Part shown: positions 45,639 to 55,463 of the stretch, one piece after another
Position numbering within the stretch: position 1 is the first letter of the stretch
Layout of the letters: each line of letters opens with the position of its first letter
Assembly: GCF_004569505.1 (NCBI RefSeq)
Contig: NZ_SPPK01000007.1
Coordinates: 62,001 to 126,000, forward strand
Length of the DNA: 64,000 nucleotides
Reading direction: 5' to 3'
DNA from: Dysgonomonas mossii
GTDB lineage: Bacteria > Bacteroidota > Bacteroidia > Bacteroidales > Dysgonomonadaceae
The notes under the pieces: model-generated
The model's input: the letters and a program-made list of their open reading frames with translations, nothing else
Database searches by the model: none
Told to the model about the DNA's origin: nothing
Translations under genes and position numbers: made by a program

Positions 45639-48479
45639 TTACTTGCTTATTTCCTTTCTCAAGTATTCAGAAGTAAAGCTATTACCCTTTTTTACAATAT
45701 CTTCGGGTTTCCCATAACCAACCACAGTTCCACCTCCAATTCCACCATCAGGTCCCATATCGATGATGTAATCTGCACTTTTTATTATATCTTGATTATG
45801 TTCTATAACGATTATTGTATTTCCTCTGTCAACAAGCTTATTAAGGACTCCGAGTAAAACTCGTATATCCTCAAAATGCAGGCCGGTAGTAGGTTCATCC
45901 AATATATAGATGGTATTCCCTGTATCTGTACGTGCTAGTTCGGTTGCAAGTTTAACACGTTGAGATTCCCCACCGGACAATGTGGTTGAAGGTTGTCCAA
46001 GTTTTAGATACCCAAGTCCCACTTCTTGCAATACTTTAATCTTATGTAGTATATTAGGAACATTCTCAAAGAACTCTACAGCCATATTGATGGTCATATC
46101 CAAAACGTCTGCTATTGATTTCCCCTTGAATCGGACCTCTAGCGTTTCTCTATTATAACGCTTACCATGACATTCTTCACATTGCACATATACATCCGGT
46201 AAGAAATTCATTGCGATGGTTTTATAGCCGTTACCGCCACAGACTTCGCAACGACCGCCTTTTACATTAAAAGAGAAACGTCCGGCTTTATAGCCTCTTA
46301 TTTTAGATTCAGGAAGATTGACGAATAAATTTCTTATATCTGAAAAAACGCCCGTATAGGTTGCAGGATTCGAACGTGGTGTACGTCCTATCGGCGATTG
46401 ATCTACACTTATCACCTTATCCACAAGATCTATTCCCTCAAGCGTTTTATAAGGTAATGGATCAGCCAAAGACCGATACAAGTGTTGACTCAGAATAGGT
46501 AGTAATGTTCCATTTACAAGACTCGATTTTCCACTACCCGAAACACCCGTAACACAAATAAATGTATTTAAGGGAAATGAAACATCCACTCCCTTAAGGT
46601 TATGTCCGGTTGCACCTTTCAATGTTATCTTCTTTCCATTGCCTTTGCGTCTATTCTTAGGTATCTCAATTTCAAGCTTACCATTCAGGTAATTAGCTGT
46701 CATTGTATTGGTTTTGAGCATATCGTCGGGAGTACCTGCAAAAACAACCTTCCCTCCTCGCCTGCCCGCATAAGGCCCCATATCTACAATATAATCAGCT
46801 TCCAGCATTATGTCTTTATCGTGTTCTACTACAATAACAGAATTGCCTGTATCACGTAGCTTTTTTAACGAATCTATCAGCCTTGTATTATCTCTCTGAT
46901 GAAGTCCGATACTAGGCTCGTCGAGTATATAAAGCACATTTACAAGCTGAGAACCGATCTGTGTAGCCAAGCGTATACGTTGACTTTCACCTCCCGAAAG
47001 AGATACGGATGGACGATTTAGAGATAAATAATTAAGACCGACATCTAATAAAAAAGACAAGCGGGATACGATCTCCTTCTTTATTTCTCCGGCAATCAGC
47101 TTTTGCCTTTCAGAGATATGTACATCCATATCTTGTATCCATTCGAAGAGATGCTGAATATCCATCTCGGCAAGATCGGCTATATTCTTATCATTTATTT
47201 TGTAGTGAAGAGCTTCTTTACTCAATCGTTGCCCATTACAGTCGGGACAAACATCTGTTTTGATAAACTGTTCTGCCCACTTTTGTGCCGAAGCAGAAGA
47301 ATCACTATCCTGCTGCATTTCGATATATTTGGCAACACCCTCAAAAGCGACTACATAATTAGAACTTCCTAAAGACTCGTTCTTAATTTGCAAACGCTCT
47401 TCTGTTCCAAACATGATTTCATCTATTGCTTCCTCAGGAACATCTTTGATTGGAGTCTTAATCGTAACACCATGCTTCTCACAGATAGCCTCTATCTGCC
47501 AGAAGAATAATGAGTTTTTATATTTTCCTAATGGGGCTATACCTCCCGCATAAATACTCAATTGTGGTTTCGGCACAATCTTTTCCATATCTATTTTATT
47601 CACTACTCCCAACCCCTTGCAACGAGGACAAGCTCCATGTGGAGAGTTAAAGGAGAATGAATGCGGAGCAGGATCACTATAAGATAACCCTGTAGACGGA
47701 CACATCAATTGGCGGCTAAAATGCCTTACCTCCCCTGTATCTACATCTTGTATCATGATCAGCCCATCGCCTTGCTTCATTGCTGTGCGCAAGCTGGTTT
47801 TGAGATTATCAGCAAATTTATTGGAAACAACCAACTTATCAATCAGGATTTCTACACTATGCATCTTGTATCTATCGAGACGCATACCGGGTATAATTTC
47901 ACGAATTGCACCATCCACACGTACTGTCAGATAACCTTTTTTATTTATTTGCTCAAACAACTCCTTGTAGTGACCTTTTCTGTTACGAACAACGGGGGCA
48001 AGCAAATATACTTTCTTCCCGATATAACGTTCAAGGATAAGCTCTAAGATTTGGTCTTCGGTATATTTAACCATTTTCTCTCCGGTAAGATAAGAATAGG
48101 CTTCTCCCGCACGAGCATATAATAGGCGAAGAAAGTCGTATATTTCGGTAGTTGTTCCTACTGTCGATCGTGGGTTACGATTTGTTGTTTTCTGTTCTAT
48201 AGATATTACCGGACTCAGACCTGTAATTTTATCTACATCAGGTCTCTCCATACCCCCCAAGAAGTTACGCGCATAAGCCGAAAACGTTTCTATATAACGC
48301 CTTTGGCCTTCTGCAAAAATAGTATCGAATGCTAATGATGATTTGCCACTTCCACTGAGTCCTGTAATCACAACAAGTGAATCTCGTGGAATTTCTACAT
48401 CAATATTTTTAAGATTATGAACACGTGCGCCATATACATTTATGACGTCTTTTTCTTCGGGTATAGTTGTCTCCATCAA
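45639..48479 (-). CDS. uvrA: Excinuclease ABC subunit A
   Basis: This 946-residue DNA-damage recognition ATPase of nucleotide excision repair has two ABC modules, each with a Walker A ([28 protein letters not shown]), an ABC signature ([31 protein letters not shown]) and a Walker B ([24 protein letters not shown]). The C-terminal zinc module ([10 protein letters not shown]...CEECHGKRY) is intact; the first zinc module has MCPSTG in place of CPxC, as is normal for Bacteroidetes. Length fits UvrA1. Two adjacent ATGs (48479, 48476) are possible starts. Confidence 0.97.
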   Translation of the reverse strand: MMETTIPEEKDVINVYGARVHNLKNIDVEIPRDSLVVITGLSGSGKSSLAFDTIFAEGQRRYIETFSAYARNFLGGMERPDVDKITGLSPVISIEQKTTNRNPRSTVGTTTEIYDFLRLLYARAGEAYSYLTGEKMVKYTEDQILELILERYIGKKVYLLAPVVRNRKGHYKELFEQINKKGYLTVRVDGAIREIIPGMRLDRYKMHSVEILIDKLVVSNKFADNLKTSLRTAMKQGDGLIMIQDVDTGEVRHFSRQLMCPSTGLSYSDPAPHSFSFNSPHGACPRCKGLGVVNKIDMEKIVPKPQLSIYAGGIAPLGKYKNSLFFWQIEAICEKHGVTIKTPIKDVPEEAIDEIMFGTEERLQIKNESLGSSNYVVAFEGVAKYIEMQQDSDSSASAQKWAEQFIKTDVCPDCNGQRLSKEALHYKINDKNIADLAEMDIQHLFEWIQDMDVHISERQKLIAGEIKKEIVSRLSFLLDVGLNYLSLNRPSVSLSGGESQRIRLATQIGSQLVNVLYILDEPSIGLHQRDNTRLIDSLKKLRDTGNSVIVVEHDKDIMLEADYIVDMGPYAGRRGGKVVFAGTPDDMLKTNTMTANYLNGKLEIEIPKNRRKGNGKKITLKGATGHNLKGVDVSFPLNTFICVTGVSGSGKSSLVNGTLLPILSQHLYRSLADPLPYKTLEGIDLVDKVISVDQSPIGRTPRSNPATYTGVFSDIRNLFVNLPESKIRGYKAGRFSFNVKGGRCEVCGGNGYKTIAMNFLPDVYVQCEECHGKRYNRETLEVRFKGKSIADVLDMTINMAVEFFENVPNILHKIKVLQEVGLGYLKLGQPSTTLSGGESQRVKLATELARTDTGNTIYILDEPTTGLHFEDIRVLLGVLNKLVDRGNTIIVIEHNQDIIKSADYIIDMGPDGGIGGGTVVGYGKPEDIVKKGNSFTSEYLRKEISK

Positions 48480-48517
48480 ATTTCCAAACGCTCCTTGTCT
48501 AATTATGCATATTTTAA

Positions 48518-49495
48518 TTAGTCATGCGAAATCCATGCTTTATCATGGACTCTTACCTTACTACCTTTCTTGTAGTATAATGATTCCTGTGTAGGAATAA
48601 GAATTGTATATGAACTTTGGCTTTTAGCCGAAATTGTTAATTTACGATCTCTCAGCCAGCTATTAAAATCTTTCAATTGTGCATATGTCAACCCTTTTTC
48701 TTTTGCAAAAGATGCCAGATCGGGAATCGATTCTGTTACTTCAACTTTTGTAAATTCAATCGGTTTGTACAGATCTTTTTCTGTGAGGATAAATCCATAT
48801 TTGGAAGGATTTTCAAATAGCAACTTTATAGCCAACATTCGAAAATAATAGCGTGAAGTCTCAGAAACGAGCCACAGATCAAGACTTTCGTCAACCTGTT
48901 GTTTATCTAGCTCTCCGCTGATACGCCCCTGTCCAGCATTGTATGACATTGCCACGCTTGTCCAACTGCCATATTTATTGTAAGCTTCCTTCAGATATTT
49001 ACATGCAGCCTTAGTTGATTTTTCTATCGAATATCTTTCATCCACTTCAGAAGAAACCTCCAATCCATATCCGGGTGCGGTTTTTGGCATAAACTGCCAT
49101 AGTCCGGCTGCGCCGGCAGAAGATACTGCTCTATGGTCTAAACTACTTTCTATTACCGCCAGATATTTAAAATCTTCAGGAATTCCATTTTCTTTTAAAA
49201 TCGGCTCAATAATAGGAAAATATCGATTCGCTCTTTTTATAAGTAATAACGTCGTCGAATGTAAATATGTAAATCCGTTTATCTCTCTATCGAACCTCTC
49301 ATGAAGATCGTATCGGTCAAGCTTTATCTCCTCCCCTGCAAAATCAACCTTCTCGGGAATGTCTATAGATTTCGTCATAGATAAGACATAAGGAACTTTA
49401 GACTCTGTTTCGCTATGGCTATTATTCGACAATAACACAAAAGCTAAAACACAGACACAAACAACTGGAATAGTGAACAATAATACTCTCTTCAT
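48518..49495 (-). CDS. Membrane-anchored lytic transglycosylase (SLT/MltD type)
   Basis: This 325-residue protein has an N-terminal membrane anchor or signal (residues 4-22) and an SLT domain with the catalytic AVIESSLD (Glu116), GAAGLWQFMP (128-137), and SYNAGQGR, all typical of family 1 lytic transglycosylases that cleave peptidoglycan. A LysM-like tail may be present at the end (ILIPTQESLYYKKGSKVRVHD). It lies 38 bases upstream of uvrA on the minus strand. A TACCTTTG -7-like box lies at 49537-49544 on the minus strand. Confidence 0.88.
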   Translation of the reverse strand: MKRVLLFTIPVVCVCVLAFVLLSNNSHSETESKVPYVLSMTKSIDIPEKVDFAGEEIKLDRYDLHERFDREINGFTYLHSTTLLLIKRANRYFPIIEPILKENGIPEDFKYLAVIESSLDHRAVSSAGAAGLWQFMPKTAPGYGLEVSSEVDERYSIEKSTKAACKYLKEAYNKYGSWTSVAMSYNAGQGRISGELDKQQVDESLDLWLVSETSRYYFRMLAIKLLFENPSKYGFILTEKDLYKPIEFTKVEVTESIPDLASFAKEKGLTYAQLKDFNSWLRDRKLTISAKSQSSYTILIPTQESLYYKKGSKVRVHDKAWISHD

Positions 49496-49639
49496 TTATC
49501 GCTAGTTTTGTAATATTTCATTAAAAAAATAGCTATCAAAGGTACAATTTTATTTCTGGAAGTAAAAGTCCGACAAACATTGCTTATCTATAATTTATCT
49601 TAAAGCAGCATTTTTTGAGCATCACAGCCCTTCCTGTTT

Positions 49640-50464
49640 TTAGTATTCGAATTTTCCTTGTTGACAAAAACAGTCCTTATAAACAGATTCCAGGTCCTCA
49701 ACTTGTTCAGTGAAAATACCATAAACGGATGAACCTGAACCCGACATTGAAGCATACAGCGCACCCTGTCGGTACAAACTATTCTTTATATCGCCTATAG
49801 CCGGATATTTAGCAAACACACTTTCCTCAAAATCATTCTCCATCAAACCTCGCCATTCTGCAACAGGTAATTTTACGATTTTCTTCAGAGACTGTTTTGG
49901 TTGTTTTGGTGAAATCAAAGCGAAAGCATCTTTTGTAGGTACATGTATCTCAGGCTTTATCAGTACAAAATAATAGTTTTTAAGAGACAATTCAATCTTT
50001 TCAAAAACCTCACCTATTCCTGTGGCAAATACGGGATGATTATATATAAAAAAGGGACAGTCGGCTCCAAGCTGGACAGCCAATCTGATTAGTTTCTCAT
50101 CAGACGCATTCAACTGAAAAGTTTGGTTCAACAGCTTAAGCATAAACGATGCATCAGCAGACCCTCCCCCCAAGCCTGCACCAAACGGTATTTTCTTTAA
50201 TAAATGAACTTCCACAAATGGAAAATCATAATGTTTTCGCATTAAGGACAATGCCCTCATAACTAAATTTGTTTCGGGTGATGCATCAACCTTAATTCCT
50301 GATTCGAAAAAAGTATCCCTCCCTTGCCCATCTTTTACAATGATTTCAAGAGCATCTTTTATCGCTAAAGGATAAAAAACTGTTTCAAGGTTGTGATATC
50401 CATCTGGTCTCTTTGATACTATATTCAACCCTAAATTTATTTTGGCATTGGGAAAGGTTATCAT
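49640..50464 (-). CDS. ispE: 4-diphosphocytidyl-2-C-methyl-D-erythritol kinase
   Basis: This 274-residue GHMP kinase phosphorylates CDP-ME in the MEP isoprenoid pathway. Visible motifs: N-terminal PNAKINLGLNIVSKRPDGYHNLETV, the ATP loop PFGAGLGGGSADASFML, and the C-terminal GSGSSVYGIF. It is a single gene, about 120 bases from ddh and 144 from the lytic transglycosylase gene. Confidence 0.95.
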   Translation of the reverse strand: MITFPNAKINLGLNIVSKRPDGYHNLETVFYPLAIKDALEIIVKDGQGRDTFFESGIKVDASPETNLVMRALSLMRKHYDFPFVEVHLLKKIPFGAGLGGGSADASFMLKLLNQTFQLNASDEKLIRLAVQLGADCPFFIYNHPVFATGIGEVFEKIELSLKNYYFVLIKPEIHVPTKDAFALISPKQPKQSLKKIVKLPVAEWRGLMENDFEESVFAKYPAIGDIKNSLYRQGALYASMSGSGSSVYGIFTEQVEDLESVYKDCFCQQGKFEY

Positions 50465-50584
50465 ATTTCTATTTTGAATATAAGTCTAATGATTTTTGAT
50501 AGTCTGCCTCAGAAGCAAAACTTCTGTGTATAATAAGAATAAACGAAGTCTTTACTTTTGAGACAGATTTTTTTGATATAATTA

Positions 50585-51481
50585 TTACACCAGTTTTTTT
50601 ATTAAAGCCTCTTTATCTCCATATATATAGTCGATAACAGGAACCTCTATCATTGTATAAGCTCCCGGCGCTTGTTTCATCGTAGCCCTAGCCGAAGCAA
50701 CTAGTACCTGAGCTGTTAAAGCAGGATTGTTGATCTTCATATTAAAGTCTAAGAGCTGATTCTGAGTTGCACCCGATACACCTTTACGAACCATATTCAC
50801 TCCATGTCCCATATCTTTCAAGTTGTCTACATTTTCAACCTGCATCACATGCGTTTCATCATGTGCAAAATAGTCATCACTTTTTATTGCTGCCGCTACA
50901 TCAGAAAAGTTATAGCCTTCTTCGACCTCAATATATACCATACGACGATGAATACTAGTGCCCAGTGGAATAGTCATCGACAGTGCCGCCTTTACTCCCT
51001 TAATAGCTTTTACGGCAACAGTATGTCCCATACTCATACCCGGACCAAAATTTATATATGTTACGCCTTTGGGTGCCATAAACTCAAACATGGAACGGAT
51101 CATAGAGTCTGTACCCGGATCCCATCCTGCAGATATGATAGATACCGTATTATTCGCTTTGGCCACAGCATCCAGCTCACGGCGTAAATTTACAATACCA
51201 CCGTGTATATCATAACTATCTACCGTATTGATACCCAACGCCAGGCACTCTTTAGCATATTCTTCAACGCTGCGAGTGGGAGTACAAAGCACAGCCACAT
51301 TCACGTCTTTTAGTTCTTTTATTGATTTTACGACCTGATACTTTTTTAGTTCATCAGGCACATTTGATGGATCACGACGGACAATACCGGCCACCTCAAA
51401 ATCGGGTGAAGCAATAATTGCATCCAATACATACTGTCCAATATTTCCGTAACCTACAATAGCTGCTCTAATTTTATTCAT
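50585..51481 (-). CDS. ddh: meso-Diaminopimelate dehydrogenase
   Basis: This 298-residue NADPH-dependent enzyme makes meso-diaminopimelate from tetrahydrodipicolinate in one step, for lysine and peptidoglycan. The N-terminal Rossmann motif [14 protein letters not shown] is followed by [39 protein letters not shown] and the [15 protein letters not shown] stretch typical of Ddh. Length is normal for the family. Confidence 0.93.
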   Translation of the reverse strand: MNKIRAAIVGYGNIGQYVLDAIIASPDFEVAGIVRRDPSNVPDELKKYQVVKSIKELKDVNVAVLCTPTRSVEEYAKECLALGINTVDSYDIHGGIVNLRRELDAVAKANNTVSIISAGWDPGTDSMIRSMFEFMAPKGVTYINFGPGMSMGHTVAVKAIKGVKAALSMTIPLGTSIHRRMVYIEVEEGYNFSDVAAAIKSDDYFAHDETHVMQVENVDNLKDMGHGVNMVRKGVSGATQNQLLDFNMKINNPALTAQVLVASARATMKQAPGAYTMIEVPVIDYIYGDKEALIKKLV

Positions 51482-51534
51482 TGATATTGATTTATATTTG
51501 TTAGATTTATAACTATAATTTCTTATTAATCAGA

Positions 51535-52221
51535 CTATATCTGAGTGGCTTCCTTCATAAAGTTGTACAGCCATTCCATAGCATGAAAATCGTCTTTTAT
51601 CAAATTGGCAAAATCAGGAGAAAACAATTCCTCTCCTACAGGTCGTGTCTTACTTACCCATATCCCTTTGCGTTGTATCCATGGTTGGAAATACTCGGGT
51701 AGATCATTAGGTATAGGTCGCTTATATTCCTCGCCATTTATTACATATCCCCGATCTAATACAGAAGCTTGAGTTACTCGCTGAAACTCCTCAGCATCAT
51801 AAGTAACCTCGTCTCGGAAAGCATCCATTACTTTTTTCTTTGGCTGAAACAGCCCTAAGCCAAGCGTATATCCGGTAGCCGATATCTCCATAAAGTATCC
51901 CGGATAATCTTTCCATATATCGTTTGTTACGGGGATCTGAAAAGCCATCCACATAAAATCTTTATAGGGATCTTTATTCTTCGAAAAACGTGTATCTCTA
52001 TATATCCTCGATAGGCATCGGTGGGGACGTAATTCAAAAGACTGATCGATATTATGCATTGCGGGAGACAAAGCTGTAACCAATGCCTTTAATGGATTCA
52101 ACAGCTCTTTCTCATATACATGTTTATTCTCATCAAACCATTCTTTATAGTTGTTCTCTTTCAGGTCTTTGAGAAACTGAAAAGTATTTGGAGTAAAGCC
52201 TTTGAATGTTAATTCTTTCAT
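51535..52221 (-). CDS. DUF2461 family protein
   Basis: This 228-residue protein matches DUF2461 throughout: FTPNTFQFLKDLKENNYKEWFDENKHVYE at the N-terminus, CLSRIYRDTRFSKNKDPYKDFMW in the middle and GYFMEISATGYTLGLGLFQPKKKVMDAFRD after it. No biochemical function is established for the family. It stands alone between ddh and glmM, with the glmM terminator just upstream. Confidence 0.88.
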   Translation of the reverse strand: MKELTFKGFTPNTFQFLKDLKENNYKEWFDENKHVYEKELLNPLKALVTALSPAMHNIDQSFELRPHRCLSRIYRDTRFSKNKDPYKDFMWMAFQIPVTNDIWKDYPGYFMEISATGYTLGLGLFQPKKKVMDAFRDEVTYDAEEFQRVTQASVLDRGYVINGEEYKRPIPNDLPEYFQPWIQRKGIWVSKTRPVGEELFSPDFANLIKDDFHAMEWLYNFMKEATQI

Positions 52222-52272
52222 ATCTATATTAATCCTTTATATATGATAATTTTTTATTCCTAAATATAAAGG

Positions 52273-52306
52273 TAAAAAAATAGCAGCTTTTTACAAAACT
52301 GCTATT
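52273..52306 (-). terminator. Terminator of the rpe-to-glmM cluster
   Basis: Arms aatagcag (52279-52286) and ctgctatt (52299-52306) with a 12-base loop; on the minus strand the stem runs into a stretch of T (plus gtaaaaaa). It lies 18 bases after the glmM stop. Confidence 0.8.
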
Positions 52307-52323
52307 CTTTATTTATTCTATTT

Positions 52324-53709
52324 TTATTTTGCAAGTTGCATTATAACAGCCATTACCTCAGCTCCGATATCCTCTGCCTTTTTCATCGAATGAGCTTCAG
52401 AATACACCCGGATAATAGGTTCGGTATTCGACTTACGAAGGTGCACCCATTTGTCTGGGAAATCTATTTTCACACCATCTATATCTGTTACATCATATTG
52501 AACATATTTTTCTTTAACAGCTTTCAGTATAGCATCTACATCGATACTTGGCGTTAGCTGTACCTTCTGTTTCGCTATAAAATATTCGGGATATGATGCA
52601 CGTATTTCACTTACTTTTTTCTTCTCGTGTGCCAAATGAGAAAGGAACAATGCAATACCTACCAAAGAGTCACGTCCATAGTGGCTTGCAGGATAGATAA
52701 CACCACCATTTCCTTCTCCTCCGATCACGGCATTGGTAGCCTTCATCAGCGTAGTTACATTCACCTCTCCTACTGCAGAAGCATTATATTCACAACCGTA
52801 TTTACGGGTTACATCACGCAAAGCACGGCTAGAGCTCAGATTGGATACAGTATTTCCCGGAGTATGTTTCAACACATAGTCTGCAACAGCAACCAGGGTG
52901 TATTCTTCTCCAAAAAACTCTCCATTCTCGCATACAATAGCTAAACGGTCTACATCCGGATCTACAACAAAGCCCACATCAGAAGGTGTGGTTTTTACCA
53001 TTGTAAATATATCTTTGAGATGCTCTGGCAGAGGCTCAGGATTATGCGGGAAATCACCATTCGGCGTGCAATAAAGTTCATTGACTCTATTTACTCCCAA
53101 AGCTTTTAATAGTTTAGGTAGTACAATTCCTCCCACAGAGTTTACACAATCGATAGCTACTTCAAAATCTGCTGCTTTAATGGCATCTACGTCTACAAGC
53201 TCTAAATCTAAAACCGCCTGTATATGTTTATCTGTATAGTCTCTTTCTGTAAGCGTACCAACATGATCTATATGTGCATAATCAAAATCTTCGGCCTCAG
53301 CTATACGAAGAACCTCTTCTCCTTCTTTTGCATTTAAGAATTCTCCTTTTTCATTCAGAAGCTTCAATGCATTCCATTGTTTTGGATTATGGCTGGCTGT
53401 GAGTATAATTCCACCACATGCTTTTTCCATTGTTACGGCAAGCTCAGTAGTAGGTGTTGTAGCCAAACCAATATTAACGACATCAAAACCCATCCCCATA
53501 AGAGTTCCGGTAACAATCTGTTCCATCATCTTACCAGAGATACGGGCATCGCGTCCAACAACTATTTTGTTCGAATCATTATTCTTACTTTCTCTAATGA
53601 AAGTTGCATAGGCTGATACAAATTTCACAGTATCTAAAGGGTTTAGTCCATCACCGACTCTACCGCCAATGGTTCCTCTAATTCCTGAAATAGATTTAAT
53701 TAAGGTCAT
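52324..53709 (-). CDS. glmM: Phosphoglucosamine mutase-type phosphohexomutase
   Basis: This 461-residue enzyme of the alpha-D-phosphohexomutase superfamily interconverts 6- and 1-phosphates of glucosamine (or mannose/glucose). The phosphoserine loop TASHNPKQWNALK (Ser106), metal-binding DPDVDRLA, sugar-recognition GEGNGGVIYP and the C-terminal phosphate site RKSNTEPIIRVYSEA are all present. GlmM is the usual assignment in Bacteroidales; a phosphomannomutase role cannot be excluded by eye. It ends the gene cluster starting at rpe. Confidence 0.88.
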   Translation of the reverse strand: MTLIKSISGIRGTIGGRVGDGLNPLDTVKFVSAYATFIRESKNNDSNKIVVGRDARISGKMMEQIVTGTLMGMGFDVVNIGLATTPTTELAVTMEKACGGIILTASHNPKQWNALKLLNEKGEFLNAKEGEEVLRIAEAEDFDYAHIDHVGTLTERDYTDKHIQAVLDLELVDVDAIKAADFEVAIDCVNSVGGIVLPKLLKALGVNRVNELYCTPNGDFPHNPEPLPEHLKDIFTMVKTTPSDVGFVVDPDVDRLAIVCENGEFFGEEYTLVAVADYVLKHTPGNTVSNLSSSRALRDVTRKYGCEYNASAVGEVNVTTLMKATNAVIGGEGNGGVIYPASHYGRDSLVGIALFLSHLAHEKKKVSEIRASYPEYFIAKQKVQLTPSIDVDAILKAVKEKYVQYDVTDIDGVKIDFPDKWVHLRKSNTEPIIRVYSEAHSMKKAEDIGAEVMAVIMQLAK

Positions 53710-53742
53710 TTTTATTATATTAATGTAGTAACTGTCTAAAAC

Positions 53743-54360
53743 TTATTTTGCATCAGGTACAATTGTATATTTCAGACGTCCAAAATATATCGGCTCGTAC
53801 GATCCTGATTGCTGATAATAAGATCCATTTGAAAAAGGAACAATTAAACTTACCTGTGCCTGATTTCCCAAATTATAATCTAAAGGCAAAGCACATCCCG
53901 GTGAAAGGAAATAATACATATAATACTCGCTAGACAAACTATAGATATAGTTGCTATTACTGAAGAGATACGAACTGGTATTTCCATAATCCATGTACAT
54001 ATATGCAAATTCAGTAACCCCTTGAATGTCATTCGTAATTAAAGTATCCGGATTTGTTTGCAGCATTTTTGTATCATAAAAACGCATTGTTACGTAATCT
54101 CCTGATTTAATCTTGTCTTTTGTGCCCGAATCAATTACATGAATATAAATACCTGTATTAGGTTCTTTAAAATATTCTTTATCTTTAAAAACTCTGGTTT
54201 CGGGATATTTATTAATCACCTTTATACCTGATGTATCGATAAAGCGATTGATTGTTTTCTCTTCTTTCTTTAACTTATCGGCATAAGTCTCGCTTCCACA
54301 TGCAACAAATATGATCGCAAATCCGATAAAAGCAAATATAGCACCAATGATTTTTTTCAT
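53743..54360 (-). CDS. DUF4827 lipoprotein
   Basis: This 205-residue lipoprotein has the lipobox FVAC (Cys21), then ADKLKKEEKTINRFI and a beta-rich domain (GIYIHVIDSGTKDKIKSGDYVTMRFYDT) that looks FKBP-like, though without obvious catalytic residues. This matches DUF4827, a Bacteroidales family encoded next to nrnA and glmM. Function unknown; likely attached to a periplasm-facing membrane surface. It lies 12 bases from nrnA and 33 from glmM, so it is clearly in the same operon. Confidence 0.8.
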   Translation of the reverse strand: MKKIIGAIFAFIGFAIIFVACGSETYADKLKKEEKTINRFIDTSGIKVINKYPETRVFKDKEYFKEPNTGIYIHVIDSGTKDKIKSGDYVTMRFYDTKMLQTNPDTLITNDIQGVTEFAYMYMDYGNTSSYLFSNSNYIYSLSSEYYMYYFLSPGCALPLDYNLGNQAQVSLIVPFSNGSYYQQSGSYEPIYFGRLKYTIVPDAK

Positions 54361-54371
54361 CTATATTTATG

Positions 54372-55418
54372 TTATTTAGTAAGTATATTATTCTTTTTCA
54401 ATAAGTCACCAAATTCGGGTAAGGCCTTTTCAAATATTGCAATAGCCTCATCCATTGTTCCGTAAAACTCTCCTCCCGCTGCATTCAGGTGACCACCACC
54501 GTTAAAACATTTAGAAGCAAATTGATTGCTAGGAAAGTCTCCTTGTGAACGAAACGAAATTTTTATAAAATCATTGTCTTCACGAATAAAAACTGAAAAA
54601 ATAATTCCTTTTATATTCAACGGCAAATTTGCAAAACCTTCAGTATCACCTTTTTTTACATTATATCGACTTTGTTCCTCATTCGTCAGCCAAATGAGAG
54701 CTGAGTTATATTCCGGATAAACCTTCATTTTCTCACTTAATGTATATCCTAACATGCGATAACGATCTTCTGTATAGTTATGATATACATTCGAATATAT
54801 CTGATCTTTATTTATTCCTTTTTTCAGTAATTCTCCTATGATATAATATATTTCAATATTATTGGAGTTGTAAGTAAATGCTCCTGTATCGGTCATCATA
54901 CCGGTATAAATAGCAGTAGCAGTATTATAACTCATCACTTCAAAATCGCCCATACGGCAGATCAAACGAAACACGAGCTCGCTAGTAGATGATATTTCAG
55001 GGTATGAAATCATCACATCGCAGAACTCTGTTGGATCAGGGTGATGATCTATCAAGACTTTCTTTCCCTTAGCAGCCTCAATAAATGGAGCCAAATGGTG
55101 TGACCGCTTTGGCACATTAAAGTCGAGACAAAAGATAAGCTCAGCCTCTGCTATAAGCTTTTGAGCATATTCGGGATATTTTTCATAATCAAAAATATCC
55201 TTCGCTCCGGGTATCCATTTCAAAAAATCAGGAAATGAATTAGGAACTATAATATTTACATCATTACCCAAGTCATTCAAATAATGGTACAAACCAAGAG
55301 AAGATCCAATAGCATCTCCATCAGGAGAAACATGGGTAACTATTACAATTTTGTCATGTTGATCGAGTAGCTCTTCTACCGCTGTTATCTTCTGACTAGC
55401 TATTATTTTCGATATCAT
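54372..55418 (-). CDS. nrnA: DHH-family oligoribonuclease / pAp phosphatase
   Basis: This 348-residue phosphoesterase has the DHH motif series (VTHVSPDGDAIGSSLG, FCLDFN, VLIDHHPDP, MTDTGAF) and the C-terminal DHHA1 motif FNGGGHLNAAGG. It degrades nano-RNAs and 3'-phosphoadenosine 5'-phosphate in the cytoplasm. It is located between comEC and DUF4827. Confidence 0.93.
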   Translation of the reverse strand: MISKIIASQKITAVEELLDQHDKIVIVTHVSPDGDAIGSSLGLYHYLNDLGNDVNIIVPNSFPDFLKWIPGAKDIFDYEKYPEYAQKLIAEAELIFCLDFNVPKRSHHLAPFIEAAKGKKVLIDHHPDPTEFCDVMISYPEISSTSELVFRLICRMGDFEVMSYNTATAIYTGMMTDTGAFTYNSNNIEIYYIIGELLKKGINKDQIYSNVYHNYTEDRYRMLGYTLSEKMKVYPEYNSALIWLTNEEQSRYNVKKGDTEGFANLPLNIKGIIFSVFIREDNDFIKISFRSQGDFPSNQFASKCFNGGGHLNAAGGEFYGTMDEAIAIFEKALPEFGDLLKKNNILTK

Positions 55419-55463
55419 TTACAAGAACTCCTTATTCTAATTAAAATACAAACAACAAAAGTA